A stretch of 64,000 nt of DNA from Glandiceps talaboti (taxonomy: Eukaryota > Hemichordata > Enteropneusta > Spengelidae): the NCBI RefSeq assembly GCF_964340395.1, contig NC_135559.1:3616001-3680000 (forward strand), read 5' to 3'. A program made the position numbers and the translations under genes. This document shows, one piece after another, positions 24,313 through 37,148 of the stretch. Below the pieces are notes generated by a model, which worked only from the letters and a program-made list of their open reading frames with translations, searched no databases and was not told where the DNA came from. Every line of letters starts with the position of its first letter. Positions within the stretch are counted from its first letter, which is position 1.

Positions 24313-24597
24313 ATAATATCCATGACCATTGTATATTTGAGAGTAGTTGCTTGATATAAAATCATGCAACAACAGTGATATTGTAGGCATAGATATTGTG
24401 GTTAATTCTTGAAAAATATTTGAAAATATTTCTGTTAATTACCCAATTTAATCACAGTTTTACATTGTATTCTACATTTGGATGTACATTTGATTTCATG
24501 CTATAATGTAAATACCAGCTGTTAGGTGCATTTTTTGTATGATTGAAATAGAGTTCATAGCACATTTCCATTGGGATTATTTCTGTGAACCAATAAT

Positions 24598-24698
24598 GTG
24601 TGTGTGTGTGTGTGTATGTGTGTGTGTGTATGTATGTATGTATGTATGTGTGTATGTATGTATGTATGTATGTATGTATGTATGTATGTATGTATGTA
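24598..24698. repeat. (GT)n/(GTAT)n microsatellite
   Basis: Dinucleotide then tetranucleotide runs, downstream of the NB-ARC gene. Confidence 0.95.
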
Positions 24699-24699
24699 T

Positions 24700-25630
24700 A
24701 TTATTAGTATGTGTGCATTAAATTACGAGTTCTTTACAATGTATAGGCCATGGCATAGGGGACATGGGGTACGTTATTTTTTTTTTTTACTCAAAGTATA
24801 CAAATACATGCCCAATTTCCAAAAGTGCAAAAGTCAATTCGGCAATCTAAACGAACAGCGGCCCCAAACATTCCCACTATACGAATTATTGCTGTCTAAG
24901 ATTATGCCACTTGCCCTCGATTGTTTATTCAATGACGTCACCATGTTTGACCGAAGGGCCGTTGGCAATGATAAGCGCCATCACAGTCCCTCTCAATACT
25001 GTGTGGCGCCCGAGCCATCAGGTGATCCACGATATTCGAATATGTTAGTCCAACACTAGGAGCCCAGTGGTCGTCTATACCTGCAAAGTTATCAACACAC
25101 GTCATTTACCGTTTACTACTTATCTACTTACAGGGTCGAGTCATACTACGTTCAACTTGATATCAATCTTAGCATTTCAACAGCATATAGTGCCACTGAG
25201 GGCGCTATTGTGAATGTGCAGTTTTCATAACAAGCCCTGGCATGGTGATTTGTTAACTCTGAAATCATTAGGGTTTTTTATTTTTCATTATGTCCATTAT
25301 TATTATTACACACAGCGGTTTGAGATGTGTTTTTAATTCAGGAGGTGTGATTGAATTCGCCTCATACCAGATTGATTTTCTGCCATTTATCCTGTTCTTA
25401 ATCAAAAGATGAAATAACTCTTGACTTCGAGTCTGTTTTAGTAATGTCTTTCTGTTTTAATGAATCATGAAAAATAGTACATGGGAAAAAATCCAAGTAT
25501 ACAATTTGAAAACAGATATATTTCCAAGTAACGAGACATGTTCCGATCTTTCAATCGACTGAAACTTGGCTGCATTACAATGAATGTACAGCCCGTTTCA
25601 AATTATCGTTCACCAGCTGTTTGATACAAT
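24700..25630. other. intergenic, no gene recognised
   Basis: A plus-strand open stretch runs from about 24726 to 25059, but I see no family resemblance, splice context or codon pattern that supports it as a gene. Confidence 0.35.
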
Positions 25631-25635
25631 CACAC

Positions 25636-25850
25636 GGGGGGGGGGGGGGGGGGGGGGCTGAAAAAAATTGAGAGTTCAAAGAGGGCCATGAAAATTCTGA
25701 TGGGCTGAGAATTCTTAGGTTCATTTCGGGGGGGGGGGGCATGAATTATTTTGAGAATGCAAAGGAGGGACTGCGAAAAACTTTTTGCCCCAAAAATAAT
25801 TTCTCTCCAGGGCCCCACTGCCGCAAATTCTGACCCCAGCAAGATCGTTA
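25636..25850. mobile_element. G-rich MITE family D fragment
   Basis: A poly-G run of about 20 nt, then GAATTCTTAGGTTCATTTCG with a second G run, ending GCCGCAAATTCTGACCCC. The same phrases (CGAAATGAACCCAAGC, AAATTCTGAACCC) occur in the fuller copy at 54152-54697, so both belong to one family. Confidence 0.6.
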
Positions 25851-26380
25851 TTTCTTGCTACATTTTGTCTAAATGAAATGAACCATATAAACGTACTACA
25901 ACTAGATGCAGACACGTGATCACCAATGTTTTGACATCCACATTTGATGTCTGTATGGTGACAGGTTAGTGCAATGTAGCACTGTACAGTTTCTCATTGT
26001 TCTCTATGTTTGTATGAAACAGAGCCGGCGAACGGTAACTTGAAACGTACTGTGTGTATCCATTGACATTGCAACCTTTTTGCATGGCCAGGCAGTACTA
26101 GTGTCAAAGTTCATTTCGATCTGTAAATCAAGACATACCTATAGTTGAGCGTTAAACGTTGGTAACTGTTCACAGGATATCAAGAAAAACGCGAAATTTC
26201 AATCAGTTGCCAACATGAGTTTGCATTCTTTACGTTCATTGCTACCGAACATCTGACATGGAAGAAAAGTTCACCCTTTGGTCTCATGTTGGGACATTTT
26301 TTCAGTGTTTAAAGTGTCCTACAGGTAGTATTAACATTTTGACTTTCATTTATCTATCATGATCCACGTCATCCTGACAA
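25851..26380. other. intergenic, no feature recognised
   Basis: No coding segment, repeat or RNA gene was recognised. Confidence 0.35.
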
Positions 26381-27281
26381 TCAAGGTTTGGTTTGTGTTG
26401 GCTTGTCAGTTTTAGTGGCTGTGTCGTCAACATCATCGTCATCGTCTGGTTCTGAAAAGACAGGGTAGAGGGGGCAATGTAGTATTTAAATGTTATAATA
26501 AATCCTGACATTTATTTAGAGATAAAGATTAATTTTACCTCAGATATCTTTATTTGTCACAGGGCTGTTCGTATTCTCAGTGATTCATGCTCGATGTCGG
26601 CAGAAATGTTCGAGAATTCTCCCCATGTGTTGTTCTAAATTCAAAGCAATCTGATTTAAATCTTATGTTGTAATACAGCTCGATTTCTTTATTATACCTC
26701 TATTTCCTTCGTTTACTGTTTTCAGTTTTATTGTTAATGTTCTGAGAGTGAGCGCAAGAAGGCGTTCATCCCTGGTAGTAAAATAAGATAAACAAACGAT
26801 AATAAAGGAAGGAAATATACGATAATAAAATAAGTCAATCCAAGTTACCACATCAGATTTTAATCAGAGTAACTTCAAAGGTAAGTCTGCTATACACAAG
26901 TCACAATATTCCAAATGATCACCTGTGTTCAATAACACAGCAACACAGTTGAACATCACACTTTCGTTGAAATATAACTAAGGATAATATTAAAAGTCTC
27001 CGTGCGATCAACAACTATATCTAACTGCACCCATAACCTCAACTCTATGGATATACTGTGGTCTGGCAACGGATTTATGGAGTAAACACTTAATCTGAAG
27101 ATGATTTTGGATTAAGTAGATTACCTTCTACAGGTCTCCGTCGTTTTGGTTCGTTTGAGTCAACATCAGTCAATGCAATTGCTATTTTATATTCAGTCGT
27201 ATCTGCTGGGTTTGTTTGTCCTTCGCCTTGTTGTACTGGTCGATCCCCAGTCTGCCCACGAGCACCCTCTTCCGACGACAT
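26381..27281 (-). CDS. possible small hydrophilic protein, two exons, 75 residues
   Basis: Exons 27125-27281 and 26381-26451 on the minus strand join in phase (G plus AA gives Glu) through a consensus donor AAG/GTAATC and a strong acceptor CTTTTCAG. The product starts MSSEEGARGQTGDR, has a basic NEPKRRRPVE patch, then an acidic run EPDDDDDVDD, and ends TQTKP. I do not recognise a family. There is no signal peptide or membrane segment; the basic-acidic composition would fit a nuclear or chaperone-like small protein, but that is only inference. Additional exons in the 670-bp intron cannot be excluded. Confidence 0.5.
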
Positions 27282-27459
27282 GGCGACTAGTATTCAAATC
27301 TGCCAGTAAAATAAGTAGGGATGTTAGGTTCAAGGAGGTCAATTTTCTGCGTCACCCCAACCCCATCAATGACTTTCCCCACCCCACCTGTTTACGGCCA
27401 CATTGACAAAGACATGTACATATACTAAGAATTTCTTACTTGTCTGTGATATACTACAT
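27282..27459. other. 5' flank of the small minus-strand gene
   Basis: Contains the presumed promoter of the 75-residue protein; no individual element identified. Confidence 0.3.
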
Positions 27460-27621
27460 ATGTATTGCCCACAATATGATAGTGATTTAGTTCCAATTAG
27501 AATTGCTAATGCAAGCGACAATGATGTTACTTTGAGGAGGAATACAAGGCTAGGTGTTTTTAAACCACTATCTGATGGTGATCAATTCTATAAGATTGAC
27601 TTGGCCGCTAATCGGATATAA
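27460..27621 (+). mobile_element. fossil Ty3/Gypsy-like pol fragment
   Basis: A short plus-strand stretch (PIRIANASDNDVTLRRNTRL) resembles the linker between protease and reverse transcriptase in Ty3/Gypsy polyproteins. Nothing else of the element is clear on either side. Broken and small; family assignment is tentative. Confidence 0.4.
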
Positions 27622-27859
27622 CTAAAGTGTGTTCACCGATTCTTACATACAAAATTGTTGTCATAACTCATAATTGTAAACCTTGTATTCAACCACATCG
27701 TGTACTTACTTTTACCTTTCCTGTCATCCTTGGAGTTGCTTTGATGAATATTCTGTTTGATAGAGTTTACTTGGTATATTTTTATGGTTATTTACAGAGT
27801 GTTTATGGGTTGACACAGTCCATTGACATTTGCACATTACTTAGTGTGATATAGATATG

Positions 27860-28659
27860 TATTTAATGACGTAGCTATTGACGTTGACTGTGACTATTTT
27901 CATGATAAGAATCCTCTATGGTTTATAATAGGGTGCGTTTGATGTCGTCCTTGAACATATATGCAATAAGACGGCATCATCTCCCCGCTACTTGCGACAT
28001 TACGTAACCTTTATGGCTTGCGAAAATTACAAATTTATACTATGCTTTGAAGCGATAAAAAATTAGTGATAATGCGTGAGATATATTGTCTTAGACTGGC
28101 ATACTGACTACCGATTATCATTTAGATACTTTTATTTTCTTTATTATATGATAGCTTATTAGGTATGATATGTTTACATTTTATTCTTTTATTCGTCTCC
28201 TTTTACATATATTATTACATATACCGGAGCAACAATTACTCATTTTGACTTTGATCTGAGATTTATTCAAATCATTAAATTTGGCTGTTTTTCATTAGTT
28301 CAACGTAGTTATTAGAATGTTTTGTCAAAGTTGGAGTTATTTTTGATTATGATACTTTTTTTTACTTATCTGGTGATTTGCAGTAAGGCACTTTACAACT
28401 TTCTGATTTATTTGTATCACACGCAATTTATTTTAACTTTATTTAGTTAAGTCACACGATAACTGATTCACTTTAATTTACAACAATGTTGCATTTATAA
28501 TTTCAACTATTGCGTATGAATTTTTAGTTTCATTTTTTTAACAATTCACTTTCTTTACTTTATATTTCTTAGTTAGGCAAGATGGTACGATATTTTTCGC
28601 GAGGAGAGATGTCAATCATTTATGTTGAAGCGAGGGCGCTTCACACTGAAGGTGGGCGC
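27860..28659. other. AT-rich intergenic DNA
   Basis: Strongly AT-rich, no coding similarity recognised. It may be eroded retroelement interior between the pol-like fragment and the LTR-like sequence. Confidence 0.3.
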
Positions 28660-29285
28660 TGTGTTACGAGTCACAGATCTAAAATATATTCATTCAGGAC
28701 ATTTTGGTAAATTTTCATTATGAACTCTAAATTGAAGTCAAAAAGCATTTAAACTTTGTACATACAGTGACATTCCGTTGCGTAACAACATAGGTCTTTG
28801 ACATCTCTACATGGGGTGTTTCTGAATTGTTTGTATCAGGTACGATTGAACTGTCAATAAGTTTTATTATGACATGACTATTTTATGGTCTTTGAGATAT
28901 GAACTTGAATAACTAATCTAGGGAAGGTGATTGGATATTAGATCTCGGATGATGTCTTTTATCATAGACTTAAGAATACGTCATACTCTAAGAATAGAGA
29001 TTTTGTGTAAACTTGGAAATGTATTTAAGTTGGGTTTTTAGCCCATCTCGAGAGGAGAGGCGGAGACGGAGATTGGTCATGTAATAAAATCAACCAAGTG
29101 GTTAGCTTGGCGTTCGTTGAACCAGATACGTATGTTTCGTTGTGAGTTCTACTCAACACAATCCAAGTCGGTACGGTACCTCGTAGAAGAGATGGTTTGA
29201 GAAGAAACTAGTTGGTCGGCTAATTCAACGTTATAGTCTTAAATGGAACAGACTGACGATTGGAACAGCAGTGCGAGTGAGTACT
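28660..29285 (+). mobile_element. possible fossil LTR
   Basis: TGTTACGAGTCACAGATC starts after a purine-rich stretch (GAAGGTGGGCGC). A poly(A)-signal-like AATAAA near 29082 is followed by a GT-rich and CA-rich stretch, the layout of a Ty3/Gypsy-type LTR. Only one copy lies in the window, so the ends are not confirmed. Confidence 0.3.
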
Positions 29286-29348
29286 TCCCCGTTTGAACAT
29301 TAAATATCGATAAACTGCACAGTAAGCCGATCAGCTAGCGTTTCACAT

Positions 29349-29597
29349 ATATACATACATACATACATACATACATACATACATACATACATACATACAT
29401 ACGTACGTACATACGTACATACATACATACATACATACATACATACATACATACGTACGTACGTACGTACGTACGTACATACGTACATACGTACATACAT
29501 ACATACATACATACATACATACATACATACATACATACATACATACATACATACATACATACATACATACATACATACGTACATACGTACATACGTA
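29349..29597. repeat. (CATA)n/(CGTA)n microsatellite
   Basis: About 250 bp of ATAC tetranucleotides with interspersed CGTA units, several of which form runs. Confidence 0.95.
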
Positions 29598-29599
29598 AA

Positions 29600-30216
29600 T
29601 CATTGTATTCTAAATTGGTTGTCTTTATTTGTGTGTAATAACGACGTATTACACCTTCAATCACAACACTCGCATACAAGTCGGGTAATGTGGGGTTAGG
29701 GGAGACTACTTTGTTTTCAACAACTTCTCGGTAGCTGGCACCAGGCAATGAGGGACCAAATTAAAAAAGATAACACATAAGTCGTTCTTTCCCGTAGCGT
29801 TGACCTTGTTTCGATGATATGTTGTCCAGCTTGGGTTCGATGGTCAAATAGCGAGGAGGGGGGTCTATAGTAACTAGGGCTTAACGACCTAAAGATCACT
29901 AGGAGATACACCAAATAAGAATATAGCAAATAAATATCTCAATTTTTTATTGCGTTGAATCAGGGTTGCTGCATTATATGCCAAATAGAAGGTAGTAAGG
30001 AGAACCTTATTCGCTGCGGAATATTACATGTGCGTTGTGATAAGTTTCGTTGACGTAGTTCACCCGACGAACTGCACCTGAGACGGACCTCCAAATTAAT
30101 CCAAAGTTCAGAAATTCTCTCATTTATATAGAAAATAGCCAATTTACATATCAATAGTCCTAACTAAATATAATTCTTCATCAACTTCATGATACGTTTT
30201 AAATTTTAGTATTACC
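29600..30216. other. intergenic, no feature recognised
   Basis: No gene or repeat family was recognised. Confidence 0.3.
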
Positions 30217-30295
30217 TACCTACCTACCTACCTGCCTACCTACCTGCATGCCTGCCCGCCCCCCCTCCCCACACACACACAAGCACGCACGCGCG

Positions 30296-30339
<44 letters not shown>

Positions 30340-30357
30340 TACATACATACATACATA
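30217..30357. repeat. compound (CCTA)n, (GC)n, (CA)n, (CATA)n microsatellite
   Basis: Four simple repeats follow one another, including a GCGCGC run near 30292-30303, unusual in this AT-rich setting and a potential Z-DNA segment with the adjoining CA run. Confidence 0.9.
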
Positions 30358-30721
30358 CTTGACAGTTCACTGATTGGTGGAGAGTTTGTATACCCAAAAT
30401 GCATCACAAGGTCAAACGGAAGTTCAATGTGATCTTATGAGGTCGTATGTAGGAGTTACACAAGCATGACGGTGATACGTTACATAAATCATGTAAACAC
30501 AGTACGAGGAACAACTAGCCCTGATGAAGGAATAAGGATTGAATCGTCAGAAAGGTAAGAGTCGTATCTACTATATAAAACATTCGTAACGGACTTCAAT
30601 GTGACTGTGTTGCGGCGCAGCTCACACCGTACATCATTCTAACGGTCTATTTGTAGACGACCCCTCAACACCAGGGTGGGACAATAGTGTCAGAATCGAG
30701 TCCCGAATTACTCCGTCTGCT

Positions 30722-31137
30722 AGCTGCAATAATTGTAGCGTTTGATGTGATTTTGAGGGCTTTTTCGTCTGTTTTTGTGCCTTTTTTTTCGTTCCGATGT
30801 TTATTAACCCGGATCAAACGCTACAATTCCTCTAACGCGAACGGAAATAGACGGAACCGATTCAGATCTGCATCGCAAAGTTGGGAGGATTTTTCTGCTA
30901 AATTACACCTTACCTGACAAAATATCGGACATTTTCTAACGCCAACATTAATTACGGAGCCTTCAAGACTATAGAAGTGTTCAGAGGTACCCCAATTCCG
31001 TCAAAATCGGCAAATGTAGCAACGCATGCAGCAATTGTAGCGTTTGATTCGGGTTAAACGTCTGAACGAAAAAAGGCACAAAAACAGACGAAAAAGCCCT
31101 CAAAATCACATCAAACGCTACTATTATTGCAGCTACG
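30722..31137. mobile_element. foldback MITE, ~415 bp
   Basis: The left arm (30722-30833, TAGCTGCAATAATTGTAGCG) and right arm (31027-31136) are near-identical inverted copies of about 110 bp, each containing TTTTCGTCTGTTTTTGTGCC. The subsequence TGTAGCGTTTGAT recurs inverted within each arm, so arms can also fold on themselves. Apparent open frames across it are not genes. Confidence 0.8.
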
Positions 31138-31338
31138 TGGAGAGGATAATGGTCGTAGAGAACGTTAACAAATGAATGAATGTATACAATCTTCAATTGT
31201 AGTTAGTTGTTCCTTGGTGTAATCATAATTATAATTACTCCAAGGTTGTTCTATGTAGTGTACATACCAGGTCCTGCTCGTAGACGAAGTAAATCGAGAC
31301 TCAAACTAGCTTACCTGGAGACTAGACGAACTATCGCT

Positions 31339-31441
31339 ATGTCTATTCCGTTATCCTATAAACTGACATTTTGATTTTGATTTTTTAATTTTCAGCGAAA
31401 ATTCAACAATTCAAAATCATGTCAGTTAGGATAGTGGAATA
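31339..31441. mobile_element. small palindromic MITE
   Basis: CTATTCCGTTATCCTATAAA and the inverted TTAGGATAGTGGAATAG form the ends; the arms continue through AACTGACAT...TTTTGA and its complement. No coding capacity. Confidence 0.65.
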
Positions 31442-31510
31442 GTGCAGTACAATATGTACTACTATTAGTACTAGTATCTATAGTACTTCTAGTCTACAGG
31501 TAGGTTACAG

Positions 31511-31548
31511 CATGGATGTATTAGTGAGATCTCACTAATACATCCATG
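31511..31548. repeat. perfect 38-bp palindrome
   Basis: CATGGATGTATTAGTGAGA is followed immediately by its exact reverse complement, with AGATCT at the centre and no spacer. Confidence 0.9.
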
Positions 31549-32026
31549 GTTAAAGTTAGGATAGAGGAATAGTGTAGTAGCGATAATCCTTGAAATTTAT
31601 AGGTAGACTAGTCTGAAATAGAACAGTCCCAGCAACCAAAACAATGCTCGCCTGATGCCACCAACATCCAGGGAGTTTGCAAACATTTGCAAGGAACCTG
31701 AGGTACGCACACAAATAGCAATGAAATGGGTGTGTGTATGGGGGGGGGGTGTCACTCACGTAGGCCAATGCTAGGGTGCTGGATGTGTGTGGATAGTAAG
31801 AGAAATTCACATCCCTTTTAGACATGAACATAGCAAATTACGAGATGAATAACACACCCCTTTTGAGAAATAATATGAATCTTTAGTTGAATATGAATCC
31901 CGAACCCTTTATAGTCAAAACAAATGCAAAAAATACACTCATTTTATACTTATACACATTTAGGATAAGTTTTATATTAGTACAAACATAAATTGGTAAA
32001 CCAATTGTATCTTGTTTATGTAACAG

Positions 32027-32105
32027 GTCAAAGATATGTCACATGGTTGTGTTGATCAAGCAAGTGAGATATTAAGTACCTTAGCACATGATATGACAAA
32101 CAAAG
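32027..32105 (+). other. possible isolated exon, low support
   Basis: A 79-bp open segment (reading VKDMSHGCVDQASEIL and onward) lies between a good acceptor TTGTTTATGTAACAG and a donor AAAG/GTAGAA. No family was recognised and no partner exon was found, so it could be chance. Confidence 0.2.
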
Positions 32106-32921
32106 GTAGAATAATTTCTCAGGGTTGTTGTTATGACCATAGGCAATGGGAGGTAAAACCCACTATCATTCCAGCACAAGAATAATTAGAACTTCAAATG
32201 AAAATTCATGTGCGATTTTAAGCCATAGTATCAAATCAAACTTTTCATCCAATAATTAGAACTAATACATGTGTAAGTTTTTATACATGTGTTGATACAT
32301 TTCTGCAGCTTCTGATCAGAAGGGGGAGGGCTTTGATGTATATCTCTCGTCCATGGGGTATGAGTGAATAGACATTCCTTGATAAGACTAAGAGTGACCC
32401 TCTTTACTTTTAGCTTTCTCATCATAACTCCTCTAAAATGGCGGGTTGGTCGGTGTGTGTGTGTACATGGTGATGCTTCCAATTCACAATCATACTTTCA
32501 ACAGGTTAGACTCTAGATGCCTAAAATAACAGTTAAAGTCAGAGAGAAACTATCAGCTATTCATCTTATCAAAGGTCCAACATATTGAAATCCAGTGACG
32601 AGTCTCTAGGCTAGCATTCTACCAATAATATAAATAATAATTTTTGCCCAGATACACATTTGTATTTCACTGTAGTGAAATTGACTTTTTGAAATGAATG
32701 TATGGTTAGTTTAGTCATGAGAAAAATAATAATGGATGCAGTATGTATTGTAATTCCAGTTTATCACCCGTGTACATCTCTCATTTTTTGAATTAGTATG
32801 TGCTTATAATACTTCCCATTGATTTAGTACAGTGTTCGTCACCTTTTTACATCAATTTTCTTTATCACAGGGATACTGGATAAGGAATAAACTTGTACAA
32901 GTTTTAACGTACACAGTGCTT

Positions 32922-35900
32922 ATGAGCAGAGTCTACTTGTCAACATCGAGGTGTGTTACCATAGCGATAGCCATAGCAGTGCTTGCAGCTCTGTTGCAAA
33001 TAAGATCCACTTTGTCTAATACCAACAAAGAACATAGAGAAACTCAGCAGCAGCAGACAGTGAATGACCACAAATCTTCAACTGTTGAAAAAAACAATAG
33101 GTAAAATATGTCTTTGATTTTTGCCACTGGTGGCGCTATTGCATGGCAACTGATTGTACTATGCACATTTCCAAAGATTTGCATTTGAAATACTTTATTG
33201 ACAATCCACAAGTCAATGATATTGAAAATACTAAAATACTAAAGTTAAATTTTTGGAGGACACAACAAAGTGAAATATTCATCATGTAGGAATGTTTATA
33301 TTGAAGGAAGTATAACATTGGGTTTGGTCATGAACAGGTGTTTGTCATGACACAAAATTTACTATGATTACTATGACGGCAGTAATTGAGGTTTCGGTTT
33401 ACTAAGATAGACACAAACTAAAGCTACTTTTGTTCAATGGGATAGATTACACAAGTGAGTGAAAACACTTCCTTTGGTGTGCTCAGAATCTAATCACCCT
33501 GTGATCAAGATTGTGTAAACATTGGAAGTCCCAAAACAGTACACTACAACTTGCTTTCAGAGAGTCACCCTACTGAGTCTATAATCAAACCAACAATAAC
33601 TCATCGATGTTGTATCAAATGTTGCAACAATAGTTTTAGTTTGTGTCTCTCTTAATTAATAGTAAACCAAAGTGTCAGTTACCAGAGTAATATTTTGTGA
33701 AGTGTTACAATGTGTTGATTTAAACGCTATCCTTACTGTATTGCAAGGAGGTTTTGTACCTTTGAGTGAGACTGCACTTACTACTTATTGACTTGGTTTT
33801 GTACCTTTTCTTAGACAGCACCTACCACACAAAATGTCATCTGTACTGAAAGCTAAAGATGCAGCCTACCTTGGCATGATGATAGCAGATTCACTGGCAA
33901 TGCCAATACACTGGTACTACAATGTAAATGATATCAAGAGAGACTTTAAAGGATGGTTACAGGGTTACCAGGCACCAAAATATCATCACCCTAGCAGTAT
34001 ACTTACTATATCGGCACAAGGTGAGTGTCACCATGACAACCCAGTAGTGTACTTACTATATCTGCACAAGGTGAGTATCACCATGGTAACCTGGTAGTAT
34101 GCTTACTATATCAGCATAAGGTGAGTATCACCATGACAACCTATTACTATACTTAATATATGGACACAAGATGAGTATTACCATGGCAACCTAGTACTAT
34201 ACTTACATACTGACACAAGGTATCACCATGGTAACCTAGTAGTATACTTACTCTATCAGCACAAGGTGAATATCACCATGGCAACCTAACAGTATACTTA
34301 ATATATCAACATGAGGTGAGTATCACCATGGCAACCTAGTAGTATACCTACCATATTGGCACAATGTTGTACACATTAGATTTACAATGCTTTCTTTATA
34401 GTAGCATATTTTGCAACTGTGTGTCTTGTGTTATACCAAATTTTTTTCAATCAGCTGATGTTACCTACATAACCTTTAACCGCTCTTACGAAACCATGCA
34501 ATTGTCTGTTAGCGAAACAGAGAATCGTTGAAGTGTCAAACCTATTGATGTTTTAAGTTTCAATTTTCTCATTTTGATGTTTTTAGTTTCAATTGCCTCA
34601 TTTTGATGTTTTTAGTTTCAATTGCCTCATTTTGATGTTTTTACTTTCAATTGCCTCATTTTGATGTTTTTAGTTTAAATTGTCTCATTTTGATGTTTGT
34701 TGATATATTCCATTGTTGACAGATGGTGCAGGAAGGAGCACGTTCAAGACACCATCAAAACCTATCATTGGTCGGGTTATTTTACACGATAAACTGGAAT
34801 ATTGGACAAAGTCTGGTGCTTCCATCCACTACCATCAAGGTGAGAACAACTAGGGTACATGACTCCAAACAAAGATACCAAGCCATGCTATAATACAAGA
34901 CATCCATCTGAGCCTTGATTAAATAAGAATGTTAAATGGACCATATTGAGCCTCTATTTTTACCTGGGGGGTATTTATTTGTACACAAAAAAACTACAAG
35001 TTGGGAGAAACAGGATTGAATACTTACTTAAAACTATCTATCATTATTTGTATGTTGATTTGTACTTTTGAAATGAATATAGGATCTCCATATATTATTG
35101 ACAGGTTTTATAGATATGCATTTTCTCTTATCTGTATGCAGTGGCAATTTTGGGTTTTACTAAAATTATGTCATTCATTCATTCATTCATTCCTTTATTT
35201 ATTCATTCATTTAAACATTTATGTATTCATCCATTTATTCCTTCATTCTTTCATTTATTCATTCATTTATTCATTCATTCATTCATTTATTTAAACATTT
35301 ATTCTGTACCGTTGTGAGCTGTAAACTATGTATCCTTTGAAGACTAATAAATGAATAATAATAATTCCATGAATTAATTAATTCATTCATTCATTCATTC
35401 ATTTATTCATTTATTCATTCATTCATTCATTCATTCATTTATTTGGTATAAACATACTTCCATGCTACCTATCTCATAGTGATAATTAAACACAAGTTAG
35501 GGGGTACAGTGACATCTATTACCGATATTCTTAATTCGAAACAAAAATGTAGATTTAGGCCAATGACCCTTAGGGGATAATCTCTCAAAGAAGCAATGCA
35601 TATATTGTATGAGATTCGATGTTTTGCTACTGTAGCATTGGATGGTATCCCTGTCTTCTAATCTGTGTAGTTTGAATGATTACAAAGTACACATGAAACC
35701 AGATTAACTCTCATTTAGGACTGAACACTTTCAACCCAAGGAGTTGTAAATACTGAGATGTTATATCTGGTTAAAATTTGACTTGATCTTAATCATCGAT
35801 GTTCCTTTTTTTTTACCATTCACTGTACATGGTAAAATTGTATTTTCTGACTGGGTGAAGGTGTGGCTTCCAAATCAGGAAAACATTACATAAATTTGAT

Positions 35901-37113
35901 TTGTTGTCAAACAAATAGATTGTCACCAGAAATAGTAGACTAGTTGACAATGTTATTGAATAAGAGTCCTAATTTTGTTTGTTTTTATGTCATGAACTAC
36001 ATACAGGTATGGATGCTGGAGATAATACCTTGAATGTGATGTCTGCAATACAAGTAGGAAAATCTATCAGAACTGCCAAGGCAGATAACCCAAGTGTTAG
36101 TAGAAGAGATTTATTTGCACAAATTATGACAGATTATGTGCATTTCATGACAACACCAGGATCACATAAGGACACCTATGCAGACTCATTCCATAGAGAA
36201 TATTTCCAGTAAGTGAGACCGTAATAAGACATGAATGTAGTAGTATAGTAATAAGTTGAAATTATGATTCAATGGGGCACTGTTTTTTTGGGTGCAGACA
36301 AAAACAATCAATTTGATTGGCCGTATTGTACCATACTATATGTACAAATACATTCACACACAGGTTATTTAATATAATGATATAATACTGTCAGGGTGTA
36401 CGATATTACAAGTAGGTCATTATACCTAAATAAAGCATTAAAAAAATGTTCCACTTGCAGCTTTAATTTAAGCCCACACAGAAATTTTGTTTTCCATCAG
36501 ATAAAAGTTGATATTGTGTATGTACATTATCAACAGTTGAATGATAATTATTATAAAATTTACCATGCATTTTTTTCAGTGATTGGGATGCCAGTGGTAG
36601 TCCAGTGGAGAAGGAGAAAGTACTAGATTTCACAGAAAAGCGAGCCAAACGGTTATATGAAGGGCATGTTGATCATAATATTGAAAGTGTTAGTGCACTT
36701 GTGATGCCAATCCCAGTTATTTTGAGTTGTGCAGATAAGACAGAAGATGAAGCAGCCATGGTAACTACCTAGTAATTCTAAAATCACAGCTACATTCGTT
36801 TAAAGTTACAATTGACATCTTATTGTTATGTAGCCATGGTAATAGCCCGCATCATTACCTTACCACTTATGTTTAAAGACCTTAGCCCTCCAGTTGTGTA
36901 TTTTCATTAGTAATGTTAAACTTGTATACATGGAAAGGACAGATGGACATAATTTGGTAGTGTGTCTGTGTGACTCTGTCTGTGTGTGTGGCTATGTCTG
37001 TCTGTCTGTCTGTCTGTCTCTGTCTGTCTGTGTCTGCCTGTCTTAGTCTGTGTGTGCATGTGTGTACATATGTGTGTCTGCCTGTCTGTCTGTGTGTGTG
37101 CATGGTGTTTGTT

Positions 37114-37148
<35 letters not shown>

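Noticed and set aside
23679-24390. Long minus-strand open frames with repeated YHCLFLFLI
   Set aside because: Artefact of the 41-bp minisatellite antisense to the NB-ARC gene's 3' end.
24598-25059. 153-codon plus-strand open frame after a GT repeat
   Set aside because: The first third is microsatellite and the rest shows no family resemblance or exon signals.
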